DNA from: Bifidobacterium apri
GTDB taxonomy: Bacteria; Actinomycetota; Actinomycetes; Actinomycetales; Bifidobacteriaceae
Reading direction: 5' to 3'
Length of the DNA stretch: 64,000 nucleotides
NCBI RefSeq assembly: GCF_009299485.1
Contig: NZ_WBSO01000013.1
Location: 21,715-85,714 of the forward strand
This document shows, one piece after another, positions 8,364 through 17,126 of the stretch (the stretch's first letter is position 1; the number at the start of each line of letters is the position of its first letter). The notes beneath the pieces are model-generated. The model saw only the letters and a list, made by a program, of their open reading frames with translations, had not been told where the DNA came from and did not search any database. The position numbers were made by a program, and so were the translations under genes.

Positions 8364-8601
8364 TGTAACTCCAAACGACGGTTGCTATAAGGACATACAG
8401 GCGTTTATGATACCACGGGACCGGGATAACGCGCCGACAATGACGCGCAGCAGTGCGACGCGGCGAATGTATTTGCCGCGTGGAACCGTTAGACTAGAAC
8501 AATTGGAATTGCGATGCACCCGCCACACAGCACACGGGCGGCATCAACCCACCAACCGACAAGCATCCGGCGCCTGACGTACGGGAGAAGGAGAACGCTC
8601 A

Positions 8602-10482
8602 GTGATTGAACCGCACAACAAACCCGGCTTTACCGATCAGTCGCTGATCCGCAACTTCTGCATCATCGCCCATATCGACCACGGCAAATCCACCGTCGCC
8701 GACAGGATCCTCCAGCTGTCCGGCATCGTCCCGCAGCGGGAAATGCACGACCGTTTCCTTGACCGCATGGATATCGAGCAGGAGCGCGGCATCACCATCA
8801 AATCCCAGGCGGTACGCGTGCCGTGGACCGTCGACGGTACGGAATACACCCTCGGCATGATCGACACACCAGGCCATGTGGACTTCACCTATGAGGTATC
8901 CCGCGCGCTGGCGGCATGCGAGGGCGCAGTGCTGCTCGTGGACGCCACGCAAGGCATCGAGGCGCAGACCCTGTCCAACCTGTACATGGCGATCGACCAC
9001 GACCTGACCATCATCCCTGTACTCAACAAAATCGACTTGCCCAGCGCGGAGCCTGACAAGCACGCCGAAGAAATCGCCGGTCTCATCGGGTGCAAGCCGC
9101 AGGATGTGCTTCGGGTCTCCGGCAAAACCGGTGAAGGAGTCGCCGATCTGCTCGACACCATCGTCATGGATGTCCCCGCCCCTCACGGGGATCCCAAAGC
9201 GCCGGCGAGAGCGCTGATCTTCGATTCGGTGTATGACTCCTACCGCGGCATCGTCACGTATATCCGTATGGTTGACGGCGAACTGAAATCCCGCGAGAAA
9301 CTGCACATGATGGGCATCGGCATGACTCACGACCCCATCGAGATCGGCGTGATCAGCCCTGATATGACCCCCACGAAAGCGTTGGGCGCCGGGGAGGTCG
9401 GCTATGTGATCACCGGGGCGAAGGATGTCAGCCAGTCGAAAGTGGGCGACACCATCACATCCGCCATCAAACCGGCGAGCGAACCACTGCCCGGATACCG
9501 CGACCCCAAACCTATGGTGTATGCCGGCCTGTTCCCGATTGACAACGCGCAATTCCCGGAATTGCGTGACGCGCTCGACAAACTCAAGCTCAACGACGCT
9601 GCGCTGATTTACGAACCCGAGACCTCAGTCGCCTTGGGATTCGGCTTCCGTTGCGGTTTCCTCGGCCTGCTGCATATGGAAATCGTCTGCGAGCGCCTCG
9701 AACGTGAATTCGGGCTTGATCTCATCTCAACCGCCCCGAGCGTGCCGTATGAGGTCACCGCCGAAGACGGCACAGTGCATCACGTCACGAATCCGAGCGA
9801 ATTCCCCGAAGGCAAAATCAAGAAAATCGTCGAGCCCATGGTCGCCGCGGATATCATCACGCCGAAGGAATTCATCGGTTCGGTGATGGATTTGTGCCAG
9901 GAGCATCGCGGGGAGATGGGCGATATGGAATATCTGAGCCCTGAGCGTGTTGAGATGCATTACCGTATTCCACTGGCCGAAATCGTGTTCGATTTCTTCG
10001 ACCAGCTCAAGAGCCGCACCAAGGGCTATGCTTCGCTCGATTACCATGAGGACGGCGAACAGGCGGCTGATTTGGTCAAGGTCGATATCCTGATCCAAGG
10101 CGAGAAAGTTGACGCGTTCAGCGCCATCGTGCACCGGGACAAGGCGTATTCCTACGGCGTCATGATGACCAAGAAGCTGCGCGAGCTCATCCCTCGCCAG
10201 CAGTTCGAGATTCCGATTCAGGCGGCTATCGGCTCTAGGATTATTGCACGCGAGAATATCCGCGCCCTGCGTAAGGATGTGCTCGCCAAATGCTATGGCG
10301 GCGATATCACGCGTAAACGCAAGCTGCTTGAGAAGCAGAAGGCCGGCAAGAAGCGCATGAAGATGCTCGGCCATGTCGAGGTGCCGCAGGAGGCGTTCAT
10401 CGCGGCGCTTTCGACAGGCGAAGCTGGAACGGACCGGGACACGAAGGACAAGATTCGCGCCGCTCAGAAAGCGGATAACTGA
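8602..10482 (+). CDS. lepA: Elongation factor 4 (LepA)
   Basis: A 626-residue translational GTPase. G-domain motifs are all present: AHIDHGKST (G1), RGITI (G2), DTPGH (G3) and NKID (G4). The C-terminal domain specific to LepA includes [19 protein letters not shown]. LepA acts on stalled or mis-translocated ribosomes and in 30S biogenesis. The GTG start follows GGGAGAAGGAGAA with good spacing. It lies directly upstream of hemW, an order common in actinobacteria and Firmicutes. A weak hairpin sits after the stop at 10491-10515. Confidence 0.97.
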   Translation: MIEPHNKPGFTDQSLIRNFCIIAHIDHGKSTVADRILQLSGIVPQREMHDRFLDRMDIEQERGITIKSQAVRVPWTVDGTEYTLGMIDTPGHVDFTYEVSRALAACEGAVLLVDATQGIEAQTLSNLYMAIDHDLTIIPVLNKIDLPSAEPDKHAEEIAGLIGCKPQDVLRVSGKTGEGVADLLDTIVMDVPAPHGDPKAPARALIFDSVYDSYRGIVTYIRMVDGELKSREKLHMMGIGMTHDPIEIGVISPDMTPTKALGAGEVGYVITGAKDVSQSKVGDTITSAIKPASEPLPGYRDPKPMVYAGLFPIDNAQFPELRDALDKLKLNDAALIYEPETSVALGFGFRCGFLGLLHMEIVCERLEREFGLDLISTAPSVPYEVTAEDGTVHHVTNPSEFPEGKIKKIVEPMVAADIITPKEFIGSVMDLCQEHRGEMGDMEYLSPERVEMHYRIPLAEIVFDFFDQLKSRTKGYASLDYHEDGEQAADLVKVDILIQGEKVDAFSAIVHRDKAYSYGVMMTKKLRELIPRQQFEIPIQAAIGSRIIARENIRALRKDVLAKCYGGDITRKRKLLEKQKAGKKRMKMLGHVEVPQEAFIAALSTGEAGTDRDTKDKIRAAQKADN

Positions 10483-10490
10483 GTAGACGG

Positions 10491-10515
10491 CAGGCCCGCA
10501 GACACGGCGGGCCTG
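10491..10515 (+). terminator. Hairpin between lepA and hemW
   Basis: A perfect 9-bp stem, CAGGCCCGC (10491-10499) with GCGGGCCTG (10507-10515). No T-tract follows, so it may only attenuate readthrough into hemW. Confidence 0.45.
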
Positions 10516-10583
10516 GGGGAGCGCCGTCTGATTCGCCGTATGAGACGAATCGATCGACGGCATGATGTGGATTGTGGTATGGC

Positions 10584-11927
10584 ATGACGTTCGAGGTGTA
10601 CATCCACGTGCCTTTTTGTATGAGGCGCTGCGGGTACTGCGATTTCAACACCTATACGGCTCGTGATTTAGGCGAAGGGGCGTCTCGAGGCAATTACGCG
10701 CGGATGGCGGTTCGCGAGATGGAGCTGGTGCGTGCGTGGCAGGCAGCGCATGACATCCGTGAGCAGAAGGCGGCTACGGTGTTTTTCGGCGGCGGCACGC
10801 CCACGATTCTTCCCGCCGCTGACTTGGTCGCCATGCTCGACGCGGTGCGTCGCATCTGGGGGATTGAGCCTGACGCGGAAATCACGACTGAGGCGAATCC
10901 GGACACTGTCGACGCCAACTATATCAAACGGCTTGCCGACGGTGGGTTCACGAGGATTTCGTTCGGCATGCAGTCCGCCGTGCCCCATGTGCTCGCTACC
11001 CTTGACCGACGGCATACCCCAGCGAATGTGGAGGCTGGCTTGCGGGCGGCCGATGCGTGCGGGCTGCGTTCCAGTGTGGATCTGATTTATGGGGCGCCGG
11101 GGGAGAGCTTGGAGGATTGGCGCACATCCGTGCGCACGGCGATAGATCTTGGTGTGCATCATGTTTCCGCATATGCGCTGACCATCGCCCCACACACCAA
11201 GATGGGCCGGATGATCGCCGCCGGCGATCTTCCCCAACCCAGTGATGATGATGAGGCGGCGAAATACGAAATCGCCGATGAGGCTTTCGCCGACGCCGGG
11301 TTGCACTGGTATGAGATCAGCAATTGGGCGCGGCCTGGCTACGAGTCGCGTCACAACTTGGGGTATTGGCGTAACGTCGATTGGGCTGGTATAGGGCCAG
11401 GCGCACATTCGCATTACCGGTTGGACAGGGAAGCTGCCGGGGTGGCGAGCTGCAGCCTGGAAAGCGGGGCTGGCGACAATCCCAAGTCAAAGGATCTTGG
11501 TGCAGATGATGCGGTTGCGCGTCATGATGACGCCGGATTCCGCAAGACCGCGGCGGCCGCCCCCGGCACCTCAAGCATATCGGTGGCAACCGGTACCGTC
11601 GGCTTGCGCGCTTGGGACATTGCCCATCCACGCGCTTGGGCGCATGCGATCAACGCCGGCACCGTGCCATGGGGTGGCTGCGAAGGCATCACGGCCCAGG
11701 AAGACCGCGAGGAGACGCTCATGCTGGGGTTGCGCTTGCGAGAAGGCTTCGACACGTCGCGTTTCGCGGGCATCATTCCCGATGAAGGGTGGGTCTCTTT
11801 GCAATCCGAAGGGCTGGTCACATTGGTGCCCGGTTCGCGTGCCGGTCAAGGGTGCATCGCCGTGCCCACGCTACGCGGCCGGTTGTTGAACGACCTCATC
11901 ATAGAACATCTGTTCGATTACCTGTGA
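10584..11927 (+). CDS. hemW: Radical SAM heme chaperone HemW (coproporphyrinogen oxidase-like)
   Basis: A 447-residue radical SAM protein. The cluster motif CMRRCGYCDF (Cys12, Cys16, Cys19) has Phe two residues after the last Cys (CxF), the mark of HemW rather than true HemN (CxC). FFGGGTP follows at about residue 68. HemW binds heme and delivers it to proteins; it does not oxidise coproporphyrinogen. The protein is about 50 residues longer than usual: a Ser/Ala/Asp-rich insertion lies after GPGAHSHYRLDR (about residues 285-340). ATG 10584 is chosen because it begins MTFEVYIHVPFC; no strong Shine-Dalgarno precedes it. It ends convergent with the next gene. Confidence 0.92.
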   Translation: MTFEVYIHVPFCMRRCGYCDFNTYTARDLGEGASRGNYARMAVREMELVRAWQAAHDIREQKAATVFFGGGTPTILPAADLVAMLDAVRRIWGIEPDAEITTEANPDTVDANYIKRLADGGFTRISFGMQSAVPHVLATLDRRHTPANVEAGLRAADACGLRSSVDLIYGAPGESLEDWRTSVRTAIDLGVHHVSAYALTIAPHTKMGRMIAAGDLPQPSDDDEAAKYEIADEAFADAGLHWYEISNWARPGYESRHNLGYWRNVDWAGIGPGAHSHYRLDREAAGVASCSLESGAGDNPKSKDLGADDAVARHDDAGFRKTAAAAPGTSSISVATGTVGLRAWDIAHPRAWAHAINAGTVPWGGCEGITAQEDREETLMLGLRLREGFDTSRFAGIIPDEGWVSLQSEGLVTLVPGSRAGQGCIAVPTLRGRLLNDLIIEHLFDYL

Positions 11928-12010
11928 CGCGCCGATAGAAGGCGCAACTGCCGTATACCGCCCGGTGACACGGAAATCGAGACGCCATTCAGGCTTCGCC
12001 GGTGGCATGC

Positions 12011-12646
12011 TCAGAGAGCCCGTCCGGGGCATACCTCGCTGAACACGCAGCCTTCGCACACCGGCTGCTTGCGGCAATGGTTCTTGCCATGTTCGAGCAG
12101 CAGCCAGTGGTACCACCCGTAGACCCGGTAATCGGCGGGCAGGCCGGATTCGAAGAAGCGGCGGATTTGCCGGTCGTCGCTGAACCCGTACCCCATGCGG
12201 TCAAGGAAGCGGCGCGTGTAGGCGTCGATGACGAACGACGGCTTGTGCAACGCGAACACGAGCATCGCGTCCGCGGTTTCCGCGCCGATGCCCTTCAAAC
12301 CCAGCAGTTCGCGCCGCAGCCGATGCTGGTCTGCTGTTCGTGCCTGTTCGATGTCGAAGCCATACCTGCGGTACCATTCGGTGACCGCTCGGATCGTCGC
12401 CGCCTTCGCCTTCATGAAACCGCACGGGCGAATCGTCTCCTGCAGCTGTTCGACAGGCATCGCCAGCACTTTTGCGGGCTCGGGTTCACCCCATGCGGCG
12501 AACACCTTCTCCACCTGCGTCCACGCCGTGTTCTGTACGAGGACGGCGCTGACCATGATTTCGTACGGCGTGCCCGGCCACCATCGCGGCTTGCCGTAGC
12601 CTTCGACCAGTCTGTCGTAGACCTGCTGCGCTGTTAAGCGTTCCAT
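12011..12646 (-). CDS. Endonuclease III-related HhH-GPD DNA glycosylase with iron-sulfur cluster
   Basis: A 211-residue protein of the COG2231 group (endonuclease III-related). The helix-hairpin-helix LLGLKGIGAETADAMLVFA is followed by VIDAYTRRFLDR, which contains the conserved catalytic Asp of the HhH-GPD family. There is no Lys in the usual endonuclease III position, so it is probably a monofunctional glycosylase. Cysteines near the C-terminus (C-x6-C-x2-C-x5-C) are spaced to ligate a 4Fe-4S cluster. Likely role: base excision repair. ATG 12646 is chosen; an in-frame TTG lies two codons upstream. It is divergent from the UvrA-like gene, so two repair genes flank one intergenic region. Confidence 0.85.
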   Translation of the reverse strand: MERLTAQQVYDRLVEGYGKPRWWPGTPYEIMVSAVLVQNTAWTQVEKVFAAWGEPEPAKVLAMPVEQLQETIRPCGFMKAKAATIRAVTEWYRRYGFDIEQARTADQHRLRRELLGLKGIGAETADAMLVFALHKPSFVIDAYTRRFLDRMGYGFSDDRQIRRFFESGLPADYRVYGWYHWLLLEHGKNHCRKQPVCEGCVFSEVCPGRAL

Positions 12647-12808
12647 GATCAATCCCGTCTCATCGCGTTATCACGAGCGCCGCCCGCAGTGATGCATTAG
12701 GCCCCCGCTGTGTTCACGGTGTTCAGCATATCGCTGAGCGTATCACTGAATCATTCCGGACGGTCACGGTGCCATGCAAGGATGGAACCGGCAATCATGG
12801 AGGTAACT

Positions 12809-15472
12809 GTGAACAAACACCGGATGCCATCATCGTCAGATAACCACAAGTCGCTCCCCGCACATCCCACGAGCGCCCAAGCGCGGGCCCACACCCCATC
12901 CCGAAAGCCCGCCGCCATCGAAGTGCGCGGGGCACGCGTCCACAACCTGCGCAACATCAACGTAGACGTGCCGCTCGGCACAATCGTGGGCATCGCCGGC
13001 GTCTCCGGATCAGGCAAATCATCGCTCGCGCTCGGCGTGCTGTACGCGGAAGGTTCACGCCGCTACCTCGAATCCCTTTCCACCTACACGCGCCGGCGTA
13101 TGACGCAGGCAGAACGGGCGGACGTGGACGACGTGCGCTACGTGCCCGCCGCGCTCGCATTGCACCAGCGCCCCGGCGTGCCCGGCATCCGCAGCACCTT
13201 CGGCACGATGAGCGAACTGCTCAACAGCCTGCGTCTCATGTTTTCGCGCCTGGCAAGCCACCGGTGCCCCAACGGGCATTACGTCGAGCCCACCCTTGCC
13301 GTCGCCGCCATGCAGCCGATCACCTGCCCCGAATGCGGGGCGCAGGTCGAGGCGCCCGGGGCAGAGGACCTCGCCTTCAACAGTCGCGGCGCCTGCCCGA
13401 CCTGCCAAGGCACCGGCATCGCGCACATCGTCGATGAATCCACCCTCGTGCCCGACCAGTCGAAGACCATCGACGAAGGCGCCGTCGTCGTATGGGGCAG
13501 CCTCATCTGGTCGCTCATGACGGACGTGTGCCGTGAGATGGGCGTGCGCACCGACGTGCCGTTCCGCGATCTAACCGACCGTGAGAAAGACATCGTCTAC
13601 CACGGGCCCATGGTCAAGAAGCACATCCATTACGTCAGCAAAAACGCCCAGCAGGACGGTGAGCTTGACTTCACCTACTACAGCGCCGTCAACACCGTCA
13701 AGAACGCGCTTTCCAAAATCAAGGACGAGCGTGGCATGAAGCGCGTCGCCAAATACCTGAAGGACGGCACATGCCCCGATTGTCAGGGCACGCGTCTGAG
13801 CGAGGCGGCGCGGGCGCCGAGACTACGGGGCATCGGGCTGGCGGATGCCACGGCGATGACGCTGAGCGATGCCATCGAGTGGGTCAAGGGCGTGCCGGAT
13901 TCGCTGCCCGCCAAGATGCGCCCGATGGCAAAGAACATCGGCGATTCGTTCCTCGACACGGCGCGCCGCTTGATGGACCTGGGTCTGGGCTACCTGTCGC
14001 TCGACCGCGCCGGTTCCACGTTGTCGACCGGCGAACGCCAGCGCGTGCAGCTGGCCCGTGCTGTGCGCAACCGCACGACGGGGGTGCTGTACGTGCTGGA
14101 CGAGCCGTCCATCGGCTTGCATCCCTACAATCTGCAGGGATTGGTGGGTGTGATGGACGATCTGGTTGCCGACGGCAATTCCGTAGCGCTGGTGGACCAT
14201 GACACGCAGGTGCTTGGCCATGCTGATTGGATTGTCGAGATGGGGCCGGGCGCCGGTGCGGACGGCGGCAGGGTGATCGCGCAGGGCACGGTGCGAGACC
14301 TGGCGGGAGATGCCCGGTCGGTGATCGGCCCGTTCCTCGCGCGGCAGGTTGAGTCCGGGTCGGAGGGGCGTGCGACGGCTGACGGAAGTGCGGCTGCTGC
14401 TGCGGAACGCGTGCGCCCCGTGGTGCCCGAGGACATGGTGTTCGATCTGGGCACGATAGCCATGCGCACCCGCGCCATTCACACCGTGCATCCGTTGGAC
14501 GTGCGCATACCCAAGGGCAGGCTCACCGTCGTGACCGGCGTGTCCGGGTCCGGCAAGACGACGATGGTACTCGAAAGTCTGGTGCCGGCACTCCAAGCGA
14601 TCGCGGATGCAGCGGATCCGGACGATGTGATGTTGCCCGCGCATGTGCAGAGCGTCTCGGCGCCGGGAATCCGGCATGCCAAGCTCATCGATGCCACGCC
14701 GATCGGCATCAACGTGCGTTCCACCGTCGCCACCTACGCAGGCATCCACGACGAGCTGCGCAAGGCGTTCGCGCGTACGGATGACGCGAAACGGTTGGGA
14801 TTCAAGGCAGGGGACTTCTCATACAACACCGGAAGGCTGCGGTGCCCCACATGTGACGGCACTGGCCAGATTTCGCTCGATGTGCAGTTCCTGCCCGATG
14901 TGCAGGTGGATTGCCCCGATTGCCATGGGTCGCGCTACGGCAAGCAGGCCGATGCGATACGACGCCCGTTCGGCGGCGCAGCCAAGGACGACGCGGTTGA
15001 ATACAGCCTGCCGCAACTCATGCGCATGAGCGTGGACGAGGCGCTCGAAGCCTTCGATTCCAACCGCGGGCTCAAGCTGCTGCGCCAGCGCCTGCAGACG
15101 CTGCACGACCTAGGTCTGGGCTATCTCACAATCGGCGAGCAGACGCCCGGACTCTCCGGCGGCGAGGCGCAGCGCCTCAAGCTCGCCAGCGAGATGGGAC
15201 GCGCCCAGAATGATTCGCTGTTCGTGTTCGACGAGCCGACGATCGGTCTGCATCCCAAGGATGTGCTCACGCTGCTGGACGTGTTTCAGACGCTCATCGA
15301 CCACGGTGCCACCGTCATCGTCATCGAACATGACCTCGACGTGATGCACAACGCCGACTGGATCATCGACATGGGTCCGCTCGGAGGTGTGCAAGGCGGG
15401 CGTATCGTGGCCCAAGGCACGCCCGACGACATCCGCCGCGACCCCGACAGCCTCACCGGCAGGTTCCTGTGA
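12809..15472 (+). CDS. UvrA-like ABC ATPase lacking the UvrB-binding region (UvrA2/DrrC type)
   Basis: An 887-residue paralogue of UvrA. Two ATPase modules are present: Walker A GVSGSGKSSL and GVSGSGKTTM, and signature motifs LSTGERQRVQLARA and LSGGEAQRLKLASE. Zinc-finger-type clusters occur (CPTCQGTG, CPDCQGTR, CPTCDGTG with CPDCHGSR). Between the first module (RLASHRCPNGH) and ACPTCQGTG only about 55 residues are found, where canonical UvrA has the UvrB-binding and DNA-insertion domains (roughly 200 residues). It therefore probably does not work in UvrABC excision; relatives such as Streptomyces DrrC and Deinococcus UvrA2 are linked to tolerance of DNA-binding drugs. GTG 12809 is preferred for GGAGGT just upstream. 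Confidence 0.88.
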   Translation: MNKHRMPSSSDNHKSLPAHPTSAQARAHTPSRKPAAIEVRGARVHNLRNINVDVPLGTIVGIAGVSGSGKSSLALGVLYAEGSRRYLESLSTYTRRRMTQAERADVDDVRYVPAALALHQRPGVPGIRSTFGTMSELLNSLRLMFSRLASHRCPNGHYVEPTLAVAAMQPITCPECGAQVEAPGAEDLAFNSRGACPTCQGTGIAHIVDESTLVPDQSKTIDEGAVVVWGSLIWSLMTDVCREMGVRTDVPFRDLTDREKDIVYHGPMVKKHIHYVSKNAQQDGELDFTYYSAVNTVKNALSKIKDERGMKRVAKYLKDGTCPDCQGTRLSEAARAPRLRGIGLADATAMTLSDAIEWVKGVPDSLPAKMRPMAKNIGDSFLDTARRLMDLGLGYLSLDRAGSTLSTGERQRVQLARAVRNRTTGVLYVLDEPSIGLHPYNLQGLVGVMDDLVADGNSVALVDHDTQVLGHADWIVEMGPGAGADGGRVIAQGTVRDLAGDARSVIGPFLARQVESGSEGRATADGSAAAAAERVRPVVPEDMVFDLGTIAMRTRAIHTVHPLDVRIPKGRLTVVTGVSGSGKTTMVLESLVPALQAIADAADPDDVMLPAHVQSVSAPGIRHAKLIDATPIGINVRSTVATYAGIHDELRKAFARTDDAKRLGFKAGDFSYNTGRLRCPTCDGTGQISLDVQFLPDVQVDCPDCHGSRYGKQADAIRRPFGGAAKDDAVEYSLPQLMRMSVDEALEAFDSNRGLKLLRQRLQTLHDLGLGYLTIGEQTPGLSGGEAQRLKLASEMGRAQNDSLFVFDEPTIGLHPKDVLTLLDVFQTLIDHGATVIVIEHDLDVMHNADWIIDMGPLGGVQGGRIVAQGTPDDIRRDPDSLTGRFL

Positions 15473-15554
15473 GGCAGGGCACAGCTGGCAAGGCAAAACT
15501 GGCGGCTGGTGGCGGGCGATGCCGGCGAGGCGGGTGAAGACGGCGGCCAGTCAG

Positions 15555-16541
15555 TCAGCGCTTGATCAGATATTTGGCTTCTGCAAAGGACTCGCGCACC
15601 ATGTTGTTCAGGAGCATGTCGCGCGGGGAGCCCGCCGCGATGCCGTGCACATCCGTGTACCCCTGGTCATGGGCGATGTGCAGGGAGCGGAATACATGGA
15701 AGTCGTTGGTGACGATGCCAATGGATGGCTCGGATACGTCGCTTCTGGCGCTGCCTGTGTTGCTGGCGCTGTCGATGATCGTGCGGCTGTTGCGCAGGTT
15801 CTCCACAGTCGTGGTGGAATCGGGCTCCTCAATGATGCGCGACGCATCGATACCGGCGTCATGCTCAAGATAATCCGCCATTCCCCGCGCCTCCGCATAC
15901 GGTTCATTGGGACCCTGCCCGCCCGAGACGATGCATGTCGTGCCAGGGTTTGCACGCAAGTATTCGGCGGCCCTGTCAAGGCGATAGCGCAGCACGAGGC
16001 TGGGGGAGCCTTGGTGGACCTGAGCACCCAGCACGATGATGTAATCAAGGTTCCGATCGCCTTCGTCACGCATATGAGAAGCAATGGCGGCTTGCGACAC
16101 GCCAAAACCGCACAGTGCAACGCATAGCACAATGCCGATGGGAATGCGCACCGCATTAGGCAGCGCACGCCACCAATGGAACCAGATCACCGCAGCCCAC
16201 ACGCCAAGGGCGAGCGCAAAAGCCACCCAGAACAGCCAGAATGACGTGCCGGTGTGCGTGTTGTAGACCGTACGGGCGTACCACAGGCTGGCGAGCGCGC
16301 CGATGCTCACAATCGCCGTCGCCACCTGGCGCAGAGGGAAGTGAATGTGCGAAGCGGCTGGGTTGGTGGCGGTCGCGGCGGTGTCATTGGCGGATTCGGT
16401 GGTTGTGGGTTTGGCATCGGTTGAGGCGCCGGTTGCGGTGGCGGTGCTGGTGGTGTCGGTGTCAGCTTCGGTAGCGCCACCTGTTGAATGAGGATCGTGT
16501 CGGTTGTCTTGCGGGTCCCCGGACTGGAGTTCATTCATCAT
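15555..16541 (-). CDS. YdcF/SanA/ElyC family (DUF218) membrane protein
   Basis: A 328-residue protein. Residues 1-65 are a low-complexity Thr/Ala/Asp/Ser tail, then three hydrophobic helices (about 72-88, 98-118 and 128-146), then a DUF218 domain: LDYIIVLGAQVHQGSPS, CIVSGGQGPNEPYAEARGM and IGIVTNDFHVFRS. The family includes E. coli SanA and ElyC, which influence the cell envelope; the catalytic activity is unknown. ATG 16541 has AAGGA upstream. It points away from the MerR-type promoter. Its own upstream DNA is the unusual pyrimidine-rich tract (purine-rich on its coding strand). Confidence 0.85.
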   Translation of the reverse strand: MMNELQSGDPQDNRHDPHSTGGATEADTDTTSTATATGASTDAKPTTTESANDTAATATNPAASHIHFPLRQVATAIVSIGALASLWYARTVYNTHTGTSFWLFWVAFALALGVWAAVIWFHWWRALPNAVRIPIGIVLCVALCGFGVSQAAIASHMRDEGDRNLDYIIVLGAQVHQGSPSLVLRYRLDRAAEYLRANPGTTCIVSGGQGPNEPYAEARGMADYLEHDAGIDASRIIEEPDSTTTVENLRNSRTIIDSASNTGSARSDVSEPSIGIVTNDFHVFRSLHIAHDQGYTDVHGIAAGSPRDMLLNNMVRESFAEAKYLIKR

Positions 16542-16670
16542 GGATCGTCCTTCAGCGGTTGTCTGCGGCGGATTGCCCTTGGGCAGTCTTGCGTGCCGCG
16601 GGTCGCGTTCAATACGTAGTGTCAGCGGTGATGCAGCTCATGCCACCATGTGTATCGATTGTTGGCGAGC

Positions 16671-16790
16671 TTTCCCTGTTCCTCGCTTTCCATCGTATTT
16701 CATACCTTTTCGCTATCTCTTGTCATCTCCTTTCCCGTATCTCCTCTCTTTCTCCCCGCTTTCCCCCTTTCCGCCTTCTTCTCTCACTCT
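16671..16790. other. 120-bp polypyrimidine tract
   Basis: Only 16 of 120 bases on the plus strand are purines; in 16741-16790 only 3 of 50. The tract lies between the YdcF-type gene (minus) and the MerR-type promoter (plus). Its minus strand holds several AGGAG-like stretches but no plausible gene. Confidence 0.75.
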
Positions 16791-16804
16791 CGGTGTGTCG
16801 CGCT

Positions 16805-16835
16805 TTGACTTCAAGTGCACTTGAAGTCCTACGGT
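16805..16835 (+). promoter_or_regulatory. MerR-type promoter: palindromic operator in a 19-bp spacer
   Basis: A -35 TTGACT (16805-16810) and a -10 TACGGT (16830-16835) are separated by 19 bp instead of 17. A perfect 22-bp palindrome at 16807-16828, with half-site GACTTCAAGTG, fills the spacer. This is the classic layout of promoters activated by MerR-family regulators, which twist over-long spacers. The half-site resembles SoxR-like operators. No matching MerR gene is next to it; the only MerR-like gene in the window (ftsR-like, 53.3 kb) belongs to another subfamily. Confidence 0.8.
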
Positions 16836-16938
16836 GAAGTTATCGAAAGCAAACAGGGCTGGATGCCAACCCCGGGGAGATGCGCCGCATGGAACGCTGT
16901 GCTGCGGATTGCAAGACGATATACAAGGAGACCACATC

Positions 16939-17051
16939 ATGACGGATTCAGCATTGATCCAGAAGCCAATCTCAACAACGGGGTGACGACCAAACTCGCC
17001 GCGGAATACCTCGCACGCGGTGTCCAAACAAGCCCACAGGCGCATTTGTAG
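16939..17051 (+). pseudogene. Probable remnant of a deleted gene downstream of the MerR promoter
   Basis: A perfect AAGGAG (16925-16930) precedes ATG 16939, but the frame stops after 15 codons (TGA 16984-16986). A shifted frame continues NLNNGVTTKLAAEYLARG to TAG at 17051. LNNGV is how many aldo/keto reductases begin, and such reductases are common targets of MerR regulators in related bacteria, so this could be the stub of one. Only the ribosome binding site, the short frame and the frameshift are seen; the family is a guess. A real 15-residue leader peptide is the alternative. Confidence 0.4.
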
Positions 17052-17083
17052 CAACCCAATGCAAACACAACTCAATCCACACA

Positions 17084-17106
17084 GGCCGAAGGGTAAGCAT
17101 TCGGCC
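17084..17106 (+). other. Hairpin before the CMD-cupin gene
   Basis: GGCCGAA (17084-17090) pairs with TTCGGCC (17100-17106), followed by CTATTACC and the AAGGGG ribosome binding site. It may be the old terminator or spacer between the lost gene and the CMD-cupin gene. Confidence 0.4.
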
Positions 17107-17126
17107 CTATTACCAAGGGGATGACA

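Noticed and set aside
13823..14749. 308-residue antisense frame within the UvrA-like gene
   Set aside because: Shadow frame of a gene with clear ATPase motifs.
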